DNA of 64,000 nucleotides from Oreocharis arfaki (Eukaryota > Chordata > Aves > Passeriformes > Paramythiidae), in the NCBI GenBank assembly GCA_013398015.1, contig VZRR01010266.1, positions 62,001-126,000 of the forward strand. The letters are read 5' to 3'. The notes beneath the pieces were generated by a model. The model did not search any database and was not told where the DNA came from. It worked only from the letters and a program-made list of their open reading frames with translations. A program made the translations under genes and the position numbers. This document shows, one piece after another, positions 25,846 to 38,947 of the stretch. Numbering within the stretch: the stretch's first letter is position 1; the number at the start of each line of letters is the position of its first letter.

Positions 25846-28800
25846 GAGAAAGCCATCAAGATCCCGCTGGAAGCTCCGTGGTTTTACTCACACCCTTCCC
25901 TTAGCCAAGAGGAACATCTTCTGGAGTGTGGACCCCAGTAACCACAGTGAGATCCACAGTGGGACTGAAATACAAGAGACAGACCCTCTCCTCAATGACT
26001 CCATCAAACCAACCCAACCATGGAGTGTATCTGGAACAGCACCTGGCCCCTGGTGTTCAGCTTTAAGCATTTTTGACACAAACAAATCCATGGGATGAAG
26101 GGCTCTTGTAGCCAATAAATACTTGCCCTAACATTCTGTTTCAAAGAGCCAGTCTAAAAGGAAGAACTGTTTCTGTTCAAGGCATCACTCACCATGGACA
26201 CTCAGAAAATTAGAAGACCAAGACAAAGCAAAGCCCATCACTTTTGCATCACTCAGGAAGAGCAGGGTATTGGTGCACTGAGCAATTCCAAGTAAGAATC
26301 ATTCCAAAGTGGTATTTATGAGACAGATACAGGTCCCTAAAGTCTTCGAACATCTCAGCTCGTTGAGAGGTTTGCCCATCTTCCCTCATAACTAATGAGG
26401 ACAGCATAGACTGACCAAGGACAGACGAGAAAGGTAGGGGATGGATACTTGGGTTTGGGCAGCTTTTATGACCATCAAAACCCAACTTAGTATTACATTT
26501 GCACAGCCATTTATAGATTTGAGTTTGCCCAGAAGGGTTTCTGAGCCTCACTCCATCACTAGAACCTCCAGAGCGCAACCAGCACCACACGCTGCTCTCT
26601 AGAAAAGCAAGACAGAAAACACCAAAATCATTTTTCATAGAAAAAGATGCCCTTTTTACACACACACATTGGACATCACAATCTATTTTGGGTCATTACT
26701 ATGAAAAATGCACCTTAGGAAGCGTGCAGTGCTCAGAGCTGGGGTTGGACCCCAGTCCCTGAGCACAGACTCAATTAATGAGAAGTGGATTTAAGCACAA
26801 CTGGAAAGTGAGTGCTTGCACCACAACGACTTAAAGCCCTAATGAGGATTAATCAACCGTGGAGTTTATCAACTGTGACAACCCTTATCCCATCTCTGAG
26901 CACTATGCGTCCATAAAGACGTGCTGACAGACTCAGTTGGTCAACACAACATTACTGCACCTTCAACAATTCTGGTCAACATAACACTGTTAAATACCAG
27001 TTTTTCACTGGGGACATCACAGACGTGGGGGCAAAGTCAGTGCACCCACTCTAGATTTTCTACATGCTATGAGAACTTGAAAAGGTGATATTTAAATGCC
27101 ATTTCTCAAGTACGACTCTGGAAAAGTCCTTGGAGGAGAAGACTTGTTGGAAGGCAGCCTGACTTTTAGCCCCAAAGGCAACTTGGTGCTTTGCTGTTCA
27201 GTCCACAAGATTTGTTGTGTTGTTGGTCATGGTCCTTTTTTCCTCCAGTTTTCCAACATTTTCCCGGCAGACTGTGTGTGTGCATCCCATGATGGACATT
27301 ATCAATGTTATTTCTTCACACTGCACAAACCCACTGCCAGCGCCAGCATTCCCTACAAATGCAGAACTCCCACTCATCCCAAAAAATCCGGCTTTACAAG
27401 CAACCCTCCTAGGAATTTTCCCAAGAACCCGCAAGAGCTCCAAAAATTCATTTGTTAAAATAGGAGGGATGTCGATACAGCCATAGGAGCTACCTACGGA
27501 TTCTTCCTCTCCTGGTGACACTTCAGCTCTTCCGGAACACGAGGACACATGTGCGGCTGTTTCCTGCCCTCCAGGAGGAAAACAAGCAACACATTCCCTT
27601 TTCAGACTCTTACCAACAAATACAATTACAATAATTCCAAGGTGATAAGAAAAGTTTCTTTCCAGGTGTGAAGTTTGCAGGATCTGGTGTAAAATATAAA
27701 GAACAGGAGTTCAATTATTTAAGTAAAGTTGGGCAACACAAAATACATTTTCTTCTGGTGGAGAGAAGAAACAGAGATTCCTCTTCTCTTCAGGAAATCA
27801 GATCTGAACACAGGAAGAGAGGAAATACCCCCTTTTCCCCTAGGGCCTTTGATGGGCTTCCTATAATTTCTACACAAGGATGAAAGGTGCTTCAAATGAA
27901 ATGTTCAGGAAAAAAAAAACAGCAGTAGAATTCTTCCTCTTCAGGAAACCCCTCCAAAAATCAAATCTGGACATGCGTTTTTAGTGGCTCGGTGGGAGCT
28001 TCATTTGTTTGCTTTTCTTTTAAGACGTGGAATAAATTTTCAGCACATTCTCTGATTAATCAACTGGTGCTTCTGCTCACAGGGATTTGGAACTAAATCC
28101 CAGGAACTTGTTGATATCCTAACACAGCAATGATTTAGTGGGCTGTTATCATACACAGGATTTGATTTTCATTATCATTTGATGTCTGATTTGAAATCCT
28201 TATCAGACATTCCCATCCTTCCCCCATTTATTCTCTAAGGTGAAATTTGCCGTCATAATTACATTTGTACTTATTGCAACACAAATGTCTCATTTCAATA
28301 TGACTCAGAGGAAAAAACCATATGTTAACACCTACTGATATTTGCCCATGGTATTTACCTAAGATTTTCAGATGAAAATCTCCCTCCTTCAATCACTTCT
28401 GTGGGTTTAAATGATGTATTTAATTTCCAAGTACAGGAAAAATCAGGAAAAGAGTGTACTTATTTTCCTATTTGCTTCAAAGTACCTGTTCAACAAAATC
28501 ATGCTGCATGCGAGTAAATGATTTAAGAAATCATTTTCTACTCTAAAAAATAATATTCGAAAATTATGCTTGCCTATTAAAAAAAATACACATATTAACA
28601 ATGCTTGGCCACTGTGAAGAGGGATAAGATTTATCCAAGATTAGAACAAACAAAAGCAGGAGGAATTCAAGCTCTCCTAACGCACTTGATTTGGATCACC
28701 TAAAGGGATCTAATGACCAGGAACAGAAGCCAACCCCCCGTTCTCAGTGAGCCTTGGATGTGCAGACAATTGAAAACAGCCCACATGGGCATCTCAGAGA

Positions 28801-29343
28801 TGATGATCTAGAGCAATCACTAATGAAGCGATTAAAAAAAGCAAACTGAAAATACACTTTTATTTGAATAGGGCTTAAGGGGTGCCAGATACTACTTCGA
28901 GTGCTCGTGTCAGAGGAGTAGCAACCACATGTACTAAAACACTACAAAAATCCAGTTTTTATCTCTGACACTGTAACTGCTCCACAAGGGCTGACAAAAC
29001 CCACACGGAAAGTGGTTGCAGCTTGGGTTTGTGGTTGTAGCGAGAGAACTGCTGAGGGTGGTTTGTTGAGCCTGACATCCCTGTTCCGAGACAGAGTAGC
29101 GACAAAGGAAGGGAGAGACATAGCTGTGAGACCTAAATTGGGGAAAGAGAAGAAAGTGAGGAGGATGGTGAGGAAGGAGAGCAGCACCACACACAAAACC
29201 TGCTGGAGCATCTACGGCTCGTCATCGAAACTGGGAGACCATTTCCAGGTTTGAAGAAAACAGACAGAAACCTCTCAGTTGCTGGAATCAGACAAGGACT
29301 AAATTCCTCTTCTGGTCCAAATGCAAGTTTTAGTGCCTCGTTT

Positions 29344-29929
29344 ATAGAATCCCAGAATGGTTTGGGCTGGAAAAAACCTTAAGGATCATCTAGTTCCACC
29401 CCCTGCCATGGGCAGGAACACCTTCCACTATCCCAGGGTGCTCCAAGCCCCGTCCAACCTGGCCTTGGGCACTTCCAGGGATCCAGGGGCAGCCACAGCT
29501 GCTCTGGGCAGCTCCACCCTCCCAGGGAGGAACTCCTTCCCAATATCCCATCTAATCCTGCCCTCTGGCAGTGGAAAGCCATTCCCCCTTGTCCAAAGTC
29601 CCTCCATCCCTTGTCCCCAGTCCCTCTCTAGCTCTCCAGGAGCCCCTTTAGGCCCTGGCAGGGGCTCTCAGGTGTCCCTGGAGCCTTGTCTTCTCCAGGT
29701 GAGCACCCCCAGCTCTCCCAGGCTGGCTCCAGAGCAGAAGGGCTCTGGCCCTGGGAGCAGCTCCAAGGCCTCCTCTGGACTCTGTCCAGCAGCTCCACGT
29801 CCTTCTGCTGTTGGGGATACCAGAGCTGGAGGCAGCTCTGCAGGTGGGGTCTCACGAGGGCAGAGTAGAGGGGAAGAATCCCCTCCCATGCCATGTGTCC
29901 TACTCCATCCATGCCCAGCAGGATGAACA
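29344..29929 (-). mobile_element. CR1 LINE, 3' fragment, left arm of inverted pair
   Basis: The left edge TAGAATCCCAGAATGG is the 3' tail. The fragment extends through the 3' UTR into the end of ORF2, whose minus-strand frame contains ETPPAELPPALVSPTAEGRG in one reading and RPHLQSCLQLWYPQQQKD in another. It is nearly identical to the plus-strand copy at 31398-32011, apart from a ~15-bp deletion in the GAGGGTGGAGC region and scattered changes toward the tail. It is in the same sense as MYO9A. The 5' edge is approximate. Confidence 0.93.
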
Positions 29930-31397
29930 CACTAACCCGGGATAAAAACATTGTGATATTCAAGTATTTTAAATTTTTTTTTGAATTTTTTTTTTTTATA
30001 ATGAATTACTAGTGGTTTATAACTTCCTAGAGTTGCAAGTAAGCAATTAGCTTTGAAGGACTTCCTTGTCAACCTGATGATATGTTGACATTGGAAAACT
30101 GTCTCTCTGGATAAACTTGTCGAATTGATTTGTCCCATTGGGATTTTTGGGAAGGGTGTTAGTGTGGTTTGGGAAATCCCCTTAAAATGCCTCTGACTAA
30201 TACAGACTGGCAGGTTGGAGAAGGACCTTTGTCCAAGGAAGGTGATAGTGAAGGCCCAAGGTGGTCATGGACGGTACTGGGAAACTGGTAAAAGAGGAAG
30301 GAGAGCACAAGAAAAATTAGAAAAAACGTGTTACATAAAATTTGAAACTAATACCTAAAACCCGTCTCTGAATGTGAGAACTTTACACCTGATTTAGGGA
30401 CAAAATCCTGAAGTGCCTTCATGTTTGAGCATTATGTTGGGGCACGAGGCAGCATTGTATGGTAATGACATTACAGGCTATTTTTTCTCATTGGAAAATC
30501 CACCCATAAGTTCTGGAAAACATCATTGACACTTGCATCTCTTGGATAAAAGCCACTGGCAGGACACCCCCACTGCCTCCCAGCTCCAGGGTGATAGTGG
30601 AAGGTTTCTGCCAGGATGTGGCAGCCAGCCGGGAGGGTGGGAGCCAGCAATAGTGCAAGGCTTCGGTGCTTTGTTGTTGTTTTCTAAAGTATTTCCTTTG
30701 CAGGTACATCTATACAATTAAAACATAAAAATAAGCCTTTACAGGAATGTTCATACTACTTTTAAGCCAACTTTTCCTCTTTTTTGTTGTAATCAAAAAT
30801 GAAAAAATGCATTTTTCACTCCTTTTCTTTCAATGATGCCTTTAAAGATATTTTTCCTCCTTCTTAATTGTACATAAAAATCATTAAAAAAACCTTTCTT
30901 GCAGGCTGAAGCCAGCGAGGTGCATTGACAATCTGAGTTGTCTTAGGGAAAGCACACAGGAGAATGACAGGGTTTTAATAAGATGTTCAGATAAAATATG
31001 AGTGTGGAAAATGACATCATACTTCTCTGGCCTGAGCATGATATAACACTCCTGGATGCCAAGTCAGGGATTAAGCTTGAATCTGATATCCTGCAAGAGT
31101 ACTTTTCTCTGGGTGTTAAGCCTCTGCTTTAAAAAAACCTCTAATCCTGCTTGTCTCAGCCCATGTCCCGTGAGCCAAGGGGGAACCCCAAAGGCTGCTC
31201 GATCCATCCCAGCCGCAGGACACGGATGCGGATGGAAACCAGCCACGTCGGGTCACAACTGGGAAGGGAGTGGAACAGCGGGAAATCACAATTCCCCACA
31301 CACATGTGGGTGACTCGGGACCCACTCCATGGGCTGAACGTGGTGGTAGATAAATTCTGGGTCATGAAAAGCTCAATGTGAGCCATCCATGTACTCT

Positions 31398-32011
31398 GGG
31401 AGCCCTGAGCTCCCCCGTGCCCTGGGCTGATCCCCAGTGTGGGCAGCAGAGAGGGGGATTCTGCCTCTCTGGCCTGCTCAGGTGAGACCCCACCTGCAGA
31501 GCTGCCTCCAGCTCTGGTATCCCCAACAGCAGAAGGACGTGGAGCTGCTGGACAGAGTCCAGAGGAGGCCTTGGAGCTGCTCCCAGGGCCAGAGCCCTTC
31601 TGCTCTGGAGCCAGCCTGGGAGAGCTGGGGGTGCTCACCTGGAGAAGACAAGGCTCCAGGGACACCTGAGAGCTCCTGCCAGTGCCTAAAGGGGCTCCTG
31701 GAGAGCTGGAGAGGGACTGGGGACAAGGGCCTGGAGGGATAGAACAAGATGGAATGGCTTTCCACTGCCAGAGGGCAGGATTAGATGGGATATTGGGAAG
31801 GAATTCCTCCCTGGGAGGGTGGAGCGGCCCTGGCACAGGGTGCCCAGAGCAGCTGTGGCTGCCCCTGGATCCCTGGAAGTTCCCAAGGCCAGGTTGGATG
31901 GGGCTTGGAGCACCCTGGGATAGTGGAAGGTGTTCCTGCCCACGGCAGGGGGGGAAATTAGATGATCCTTAAAGTCCCTTTCAATCCACACCACCCTGTG
32001 ATTCCATGATC
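31398..32011 (+). mobile_element. CR1 LINE, 3' fragment, right arm of inverted pair
   Basis: It begins GGGAGCCCTGAGCTCCCCCG and ends with the tail CACCCTGTGATTCCATGAT. The ORF2 C-terminal remnant reads RPHLQSCLQLWYPQQQKDVE, as in the copy at 29344-29929 read on the minus strand. A 226-codon antisense frame (31156-31836, minus) crosses it but is a by-product of its GC-rich composition. It is antisense to MYO9A. Confidence 0.93.
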
Positions 32012-33829
32012 CTCACACTATCTCCCATACATTCCCACTGAAATGGTTCATGTCATTCCTGTGCTAATGTGGTTTCTGAGGAGTAACATGGGAAGTATCA
32101 GTGCTCCTGCAACTGCCCTCTCTTTACTCATGCTTCCTGTCATTAGACGGATGCAAACACAGAAAAAGAAGTGGGAAACCTCATGTAAGAATAGTAAGAA
32201 CATCTTTTGTGGGTGTGTGGTATCGTGTCCCCACTGGTGGCAGGGAGGTTTGGGAAAGGAAAGATGGGAGACCTGTCATTCCCATTCCCATCTCCATCCC
32301 AGGCCAGAGCCTGCCTGCTGTTTATTTTTAGAGACGATCTCAAGTCCTGTCTCTGATATTGTCACTTTGCAGCTGATGACTGGAACACGCTGTGGTTATG
32401 CTTTTCAGAAACAGCCCCCAAGGACAGCCAGGAGCAAAGGAAACCAACACAAATCTCGTTAGAGATTCTCTGAGTCCCGACTGCAGAGTCAGGCGGTTGC
32501 AAGCATCATCTTCCTAAAAAGATTTCACTCAGAGCCCTCGGATTTGGATGGTGTGGTTAGAAAATGTCATCTGTTACAAATCAAAACTGAAAAGAAAGGA
32601 AAAAACCCACTCTCTCTTCCTGAAATTAAACCCTTCCAGAAAACAAGGCTGCAGTTCTCGCTTCTCCTGTGGAGGAGATGATGAAAGGAGACACGCGGAA
32701 CATCCCTTAGGGAAAGGTGCTCACAGAGCTATCCTGAGCCCACCACAGAGCTACAGGAGAATGGAGCCACCAGGCAGCCAAGCTTGAAGGGTCCAGTGAT
32801 GACAAAATGTGTTTTCCTCCACTTCCGTGCATCCAGAGTCTGTTCTGCCAACGGCATGAACTGAGCTCCCATTCCACCTGTGTTTTCCCAGTGAAACCAG
32901 TGCAAAAACCAATTAACAAATTATTTCGTGGCACGAGAAGAAGTTGTGTGACTTGATGTGAGGAGGCCACATCTAGGGAATTTGCTCAGCATTTACAGGC
33001 ACAACGTACCAGGATCCTCACCAAGGAGTCCAATCCATCACCAAAACCAGCCCTCGAGCCTTTAAAAGCCAAATCCTGCCTTTCGATTGGTCCTTCCCAA
33101 GCAGAGGGCAAGTGTAGACAAACTCGTTCTGCCAGTGCACCATCGCCATCACTCCAGGTTATTTTTACCATTTTTTTGGGCAAGGTTCCCCAAAGAGAAG
33201 TTATTTCTCATCACACCTCAGCTGTTACTGCTGTAGAGGCAAAGTTTCTACAACAGACCCTGTCCAGCCGCAGAGCTTCTCCACCTCCTCCTCCTTCAGC
33301 CACTGACCAACAGCCCTGGGCTGAGGAAAAAAATCAACCTGAATTTATTCAGATTGGGCTTACATGTGAAAATCCCATTATTCCAAGCAACTGTACCAAA
33401 ATGACATCCCGTGAGGGAAGAGCTGGCTTACTAACCCAGGAACTGTTTGTTTGCATTCCTTGAAAACTTTTCACACGATTTTAGTAGAAATTTAAGCAAC
33501 TAGAAAGAACTCTGTGAAATAAAAGCATCTTTTGAGTAACCAGACGTAATTAAAAGAATCCTTTAAAGAGCTGAGAATGGATTTGATGACAGAAAGGGCA
33601 GCTGGAGTGGGCTATAGGCAGAGCAGTCAATGGAAAGTCAGCATTTCCCTTCCTAAAGGCCTGAGTTTAGATTTTGTCCAGGAATCTCGGAATCCCAATG
33701 TCTTCCTTGTTTTTCCAGACATCAATGCCAAATAAATAGAAGGAACACAGTTAACACACAGGAATTTCCATGGTGGCACAGAGCAGAAGAGTGACTGCAG
33801 CAGCTTTTGCACATGAGGATGTGGCTGCC

Positions 33830-34075
33830 CCATTCCTGGCAGTGTCCAAGGCCAGGGTGGAGGGGACTTGGAGCAACCTGGGATAGTGGAAGGTGTCCCT
33901 GCACATGGAGTGGGATGAGAACAGACAATCACAGAATATCCTGAGCTGGAAGAGACCCGCAAGGATATCAAGGTCCAACTCCTGGCCCTGCCCAGGACAC
34001 CCCAAGAACGTGCCTTTAAAGATGATCTTTCAGGTCCCTTCCAACCCAAACAGTTCCGGGATTCTAAGAAGTTCA
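33830..34075 (+). mobile_element. CR1 LINE 3' fragment interrupted by another CR1
   Basis: The outer copy runs from GTGGCTGCCCCATTCCTGGC through GGATAGTGGAAGGTGTCCCT and CATGGAGTGGGATGAGA. It stops near 33920 and resumes near 34013 with TTTAAAGATGATCTTTCAGG and the tail CAGTTCCGGGATTCTAAG. The two halves join as one normal CR1 end once the middle is removed. Confidence 0.8.
33923..34012 (-). mobile_element. Short CR1 fragment nested in another CR1
   Basis: AATCACAGAATATCCTGAGC then TGGAAGAGACCCGCAAGGAT and CAAGGTCCAACTCCTGGCCC is the reverse complement of a different CR1 3' end. It lies in opposite orientation inside the outer copy and is younger than it. I could not fix the target-site duplication with confidence. 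Confidence 0.75.
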
Positions 34076-35760
34076 GCAGGTTGGGAAAATCCTCACGGAT
34101 ACGAACTGTTCAGCCAGATCTCAGACCATCCCCCCCACACCACTCTGTGAGAACGAGAGGGCACAGAATCACATCATAACATGAAAACATCATGAAAACA
34201 GTTTAAAAACCCCCAGTGTTGATGAACTCGGTCTTTGTAGAAAAGGAAGGATGCTGCACCCCATGAAGGAATTCGCCAATCTGATAAAACTACTGCTTAC
34301 CCAACCCCTACTCTGTCACCAGGGACAGATGTTCCTCGCATTTCCAAGGGAAAAGTGAGAAACCTCATCCCACAAATAGATTTCTTTTGAAGTTCTACTC
34401 TCCCAGGTTGCCCTTAAGTCCTGAAGCAGAGACACTTGCTCGGCTCTTAAAAGCTTTGTGGGGTTTCAGTTTTATTCCATTAATATTTTTCTGTGAATTC
34501 TGAATCCACTCATCAACGCAGCAGCTCTTCAAAGGGCTCCTGCTGAGCTCCTCACGGTAATAACCCCTGGTGACAACGAGTCTCCTCAGCTAATGGGCTT
34601 TGGGATAAGTAGGTGCTTCCAGCAGTTGGGCTGCTTTCTATTCCATTAAGTGTCCCTGAACTCGTACCTCAGGACTGAGAATTTTCATTTCTTCATGCTA
34701 TTAATTATTTTGTCTCCTTCCCACTTCTTCTCCTTGAATATTTTCAGGCTTGTGATTAATTGCAACTATGATCTTTTTCTTTGTTGTTTGTTTTTTTTTT
34801 TAACATTTAGGTAATGTTCTGCCATTTGGCCCTGGAACTCCATTCCTTCTCCTTTATAATGGGCTGAAAAAGGCATCAGCCAGTCCCACTACAAGGATAT
34901 AGAGAATGAAACATCACTCAGTTCTTTGCTGTAATGAAATACTTTTTTCCTCTCATTACAGTTCACTCCACAAGGCTTCTCTACCTTGTGTCTCTGCCAA
35001 TTAACTGTTACTGGGCTGAAAATTAGGTGTTTGTGCTGAAAATGAAATGTTCTCCCCGATTTAAAGTCTCTAACACAGCAGAGTTTATCATCCCAAATAA
35101 CCATCCTGTGATGGTCATTCTGAGTATCTTGTATTCCTCAGCAAAAATTCATCCCAGATAAGGACGGCCCAGGTAAAGTGACACTTGGTGACATGAAAAA
35201 GTAACATTTAATGGTTTTGTGGCACCAAAAGAGAAAGATGTACCTGCCCCACCACTCCTGGGCAAAGGCTCTCTCCTTTCCCCTTCTCCCAAAGGACACA
35301 AATCCAAGTCTTCTCCCATTCCAAGAAGTCTCTGGCTCTGCTGAACCAGCACAGACCCAGGGACAATGAACATGAGAGGATAAAAGGACAAGGAAAGCAA
35401 AGCTGTGAAGCCCTCAGCAAATGCTGCCAGAAGACCTGGACTTTCCTCTCCTGCTTCGCTGTCACCCAAAACACAAGGTTCAATGATTGTCACCCCCTGC
35501 CTAATCCTGCACTTCTCAGATCATCAGAAGACTGAATATTTTGGTTTGTAAAACTGACCTGAATTGCATCACTGCTTTTCTAACTAATCATGAGCTGGTT
35601 TCACATGGACTTACAGCTGCACCTATTTATGCAGAATAAAAAGCATTTCACAGATTTAAGTGTAATTTGGGTGCTCTGGACACAGTCACAGAACAGTTCC
35701 ACAGTGACCTTCCCTGGCCACGTAACAACAGCACAGAGCAGCTGGCTGTTAAAGAGCATC

Positions 35761-35927
35761 TGAGGCTCCAGACCTGGGAGCATCTCCATGGCCTCCTCTG
35801 GATTCGCTCCAGCAGCTCCACGTCCTGCTGATGTTGGGGACCCCATGGCTGGAGGCAGCTCTGCAGGTGGGGTCTCACAAGGGCAGGGCAGAGGGGCAGA
35901 ATCCCCCCTCCTCCCTGCTGCCCAGGT
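35761..35927 (-). mobile_element. CR1 LINE fragment, ORF2 end only
   Basis: Minus-strand translation gives RPHLQSCLQPWGPQHQQD and VELLERIQRRPW, the degenerate reverse-transcriptase C-terminal tail of CR1. The 3' UTR and tail are missing, and the fragment stops near 35761 (CTGAGGCTCCAGACCTGGGA). It may be a deletion product of a longer copy. Confidence 0.82.
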
Positions 35928-38339
35928 TATGAGGGCGGTTCAGGGCTGCTGGCCCAACATCTGCTCCCCAACACCTGCTTGCACTGCCTTGCCAGAGGTA
36001 CAACTCAGCTCTTTTCAGTTCCTCTGAGTTTTCAGACACCCATTTTCCACTTACAATTCTGAACACACAATCAGTTAAATACAGGGCACGTTTATAGTGA
36101 CACCCATCACATCAAACAACCAGCTCCCAACAGCTCTCCAGAACTAAAGAAAGGCAAGAATCAGGTCAGTTGTTGCCCAAGAACTCGTCTCACATCTTTT
36201 ACTTCCCTTCTGCTGCACAATTTCACATCAGATTTCTCCCAAAAGTGTGAATTAATTCGCTTTCTAACCCTTAGGGCAAAATGCCCTTGATCACGAATGG
36301 CTTAAAATTATAAAGATCTGTTAAAATAATGTCTATTAGCAAAGTCACTTGTTTAAGAAATACCAGCCAAGTTAAATTAATTAGAAACAGCACGGGATTT
36401 TTTTTTCTGGAGTAATGCAAAGGAAGGGTCACTAACAGATGTATTTACTTTGATAATGAGTTTTTCCTCATTGGATGAAGAACAGGGAAAAAATGCAGAG
36501 ACTGGTGAAAAACAGACAAGCAAGTGCTGGACACCAGCCTGATAAACAGAACAGACTGCATGGAAACCAGGCAGGGATGGTTGGGGAGCTCGGCCACGGG
36601 CTCTTCTCTGGCACGATGGAAAGCGGATGGAATCACCAACCAAGATAGATTTGAGAGAGGTAAATGAGTGGATGAGTCAAGGCATACTCTAATGGCCTTG
36701 GAGCCCTGCAGTGCACGGAGATGGAAAAAACCTGAATTCCTTGGATTACTAAGATAGAAGCAGGAAGACAGATGTGGCCCAGGAGGGCAATTCCTTGAAT
36801 GGATCAAAATGATACTCAGATTACAAACAGGATCAAGAGAAAGATTTTTAACAACCCTCAAGCTCTCCACAGAGATGTGCCTGAAGTGCTCTGCTCCTCC
36901 TGCACATTTCCTACCAAACACCAGTTCAGTCACTCAATATCTAGCATGTCTGGTTTTTTTCATTTAAATACCTGAATTGTGGCTTGTGAAACTTTCCTCC
37001 CTCAGTATAACTGCAAAAATGCACATAATAATATACGAAAAAAACCCCCAGAGTCTGGAGTTGTGGGGCACTTTGGGGAGGACAACAGCAACCCACAGCA
37101 TGTTACTTTGCTGCCATTAAAATCCCATTTTTCCCTATTTCAGCTACACGCCTGCTGTATTTTACCTTATCAAGGAGAAGATGGCTGTGGCTGCAGAGAC
37201 GCCCAATGCTCAGGACTGATCTGAATCAAAATGGTCCAATCACCCCTACCACCACTGACGGTTCTATTGCTCCCACAGCCTTTTCCAAGGGTCATTGCCA
37301 TTGCTAAATGGAATTCTCCAGCTCACTGTTACCAAATGCTGCCCTGTGATTTCTCTGGAAACCCATGAAGTGCTGCTGGGTCCATTAACGCACCATCTCG
37401 CTCCTGATGAAGTCTTTGGCAGCTGCTTTGGACAACAATTCAAGACCTAAGCACACAAGTGCAGCCTTTTTCCTAAGTTTATCTATGGCCTAAAGCTTCT
37501 AAACCTTTGCACTCACCCAAACTGCGAAGTCATTTCAAACACTGCATTAAAACACCATCCAGTGCTATAAAAGGAGAAATGGATGGTTCCAGGAGGCAGC
37601 TCCGTGGCAGATGAGCCAGCGTGGCTCAGGAGATAAGAGGCAGCTGCCAGAGACGAATATAAGCATTATTTATGGATGTGGTGTCGTTGATTTCCAGAGG
37701 CGCCGGAGGCGCAGCCAGAGAGGATGGCAGCTCCCCTGCAGGGTCTCAAATCAAGCCCATGTTTGCCATCAGTGCCACAGCCACGAGAGACAAAACAAAG
37801 CAGCGTTTTTCCCTGCAAAACCAGATCTCTCCTCGACTGCCCTGTCCTTAATTTCAGAAAGAGCTGTAGCTCCAGCGACACAGGGATGTACTCGAATGTT
37901 AATACCACAGTCAGACATAACCTCTTAACAACAAACCATGAGTTACTGAACGATGAGAAATGCTGATGACACATTATGCTTTGTAGAGTCTTCCTGAAGA
38001 ACCACATGCTCATCCCATAATCCCTGTAACATCCCAAGGACGGGCACTGATTACACATCAAGAATCAACAGATCCCACCCTGGAGTTCGGTTCACAACGA
38101 TTTATTTGCTCCTACCTATGGCCCTGCACGAGCAGGTGCTGTTGCCACACACCTTGAATGCTCCTGGGTAAAATAAAGTAAAATGAAATCTCCTCTGTTC
38201 TGAGAAGAATTTGATCAGCTGAAGACGATGGCACCAGCAACTGCTGGCACACAAGAGGCAGCAATTTTAATTGCTGGAATCCTACCTCCTCACTGGACTT
38301 CAGCGTTACATTTACCCTATTACCTGATTTAGACCAAAG

Positions 38340-38667
38340 ATTCACAGACTCGTTTGAGTTAGGAGGGATCTTAAACCCGATCCCATTCTACCCCCTGCCA
38401 TGGGCAGGGACACCTTCCACTAGACCAGGGTGCTCCAAGCCCCATCCAACCTGGCCTTGGGCACTCACAGAGATCCAGGGGCAGCCACAGCTTCTCTGGG
38501 CACCCTGTGCCAGGGCCTCCCCCCCCTCCTAGGGGGGAATTCCTTCCCAATATTCCATTTATCCCTGCCCTCTGGCAGTGGGAAGCCATTTCCCTTTGTC
38601 CTATTACTCCAGGCCCTTGTAAAAAGTCACTCTGGAGCCTTCTTGTAGGCCCCCTTTAGGCACTGGA
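38340..38667 (-). mobile_element. CR1 LINE, 3' fragment, left arm of second inverted pair
   Basis: The tail at the left edge is degenerate (ATTCACAGACTCGTTTGAG). The body has CCCTGCCATGGGCAGGGACA, CCACTAGACCAGGGTGCTCC and GGCACCCTGTGCCAGGGCCT, and ends near CCCTTTAGGCACTGG. It lies about 280 bp from an oppositely oriented copy at 38948. Confidence 0.9.
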
Positions 38668-38947
38668 ATCCAACGCTTGGATCCTCCAAGATCATCCAGC
38701 AGAATAATTACATGAGGGCAAGAATCAAAAAGTCTTGACTTTATTAAAAGAAACACAGAGTTGACAAAGCCAGTATTTCTGCCTAACTTTAAAATGGCAC
38801 ATTACTCCTGAGGGAAATGCCCAACTCAGCTCCTGGGGCAAAGCCATCAAGAGAAGTGCTAAGAGAGGAAGTCTGACATGAATAAACAGAGAAGAGGTGG
38901 CTGCCAGTTGCAGCTTCTCCTTCAACACTGCAGGCTTCCAGCTGCTG

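Noticed and set aside
31156..31836. 226-codon open frame, minus strand
   Set aside because: It lies antisense across a CR1 copy and is partly duplicated in the inverted copy at 29344-29929. No protein family is recognisable.
36445..36933. 162-codon open frame, minus strand
   Set aside because: No recognisable domain or repeat; consistent with a chance frame in intron sequence.
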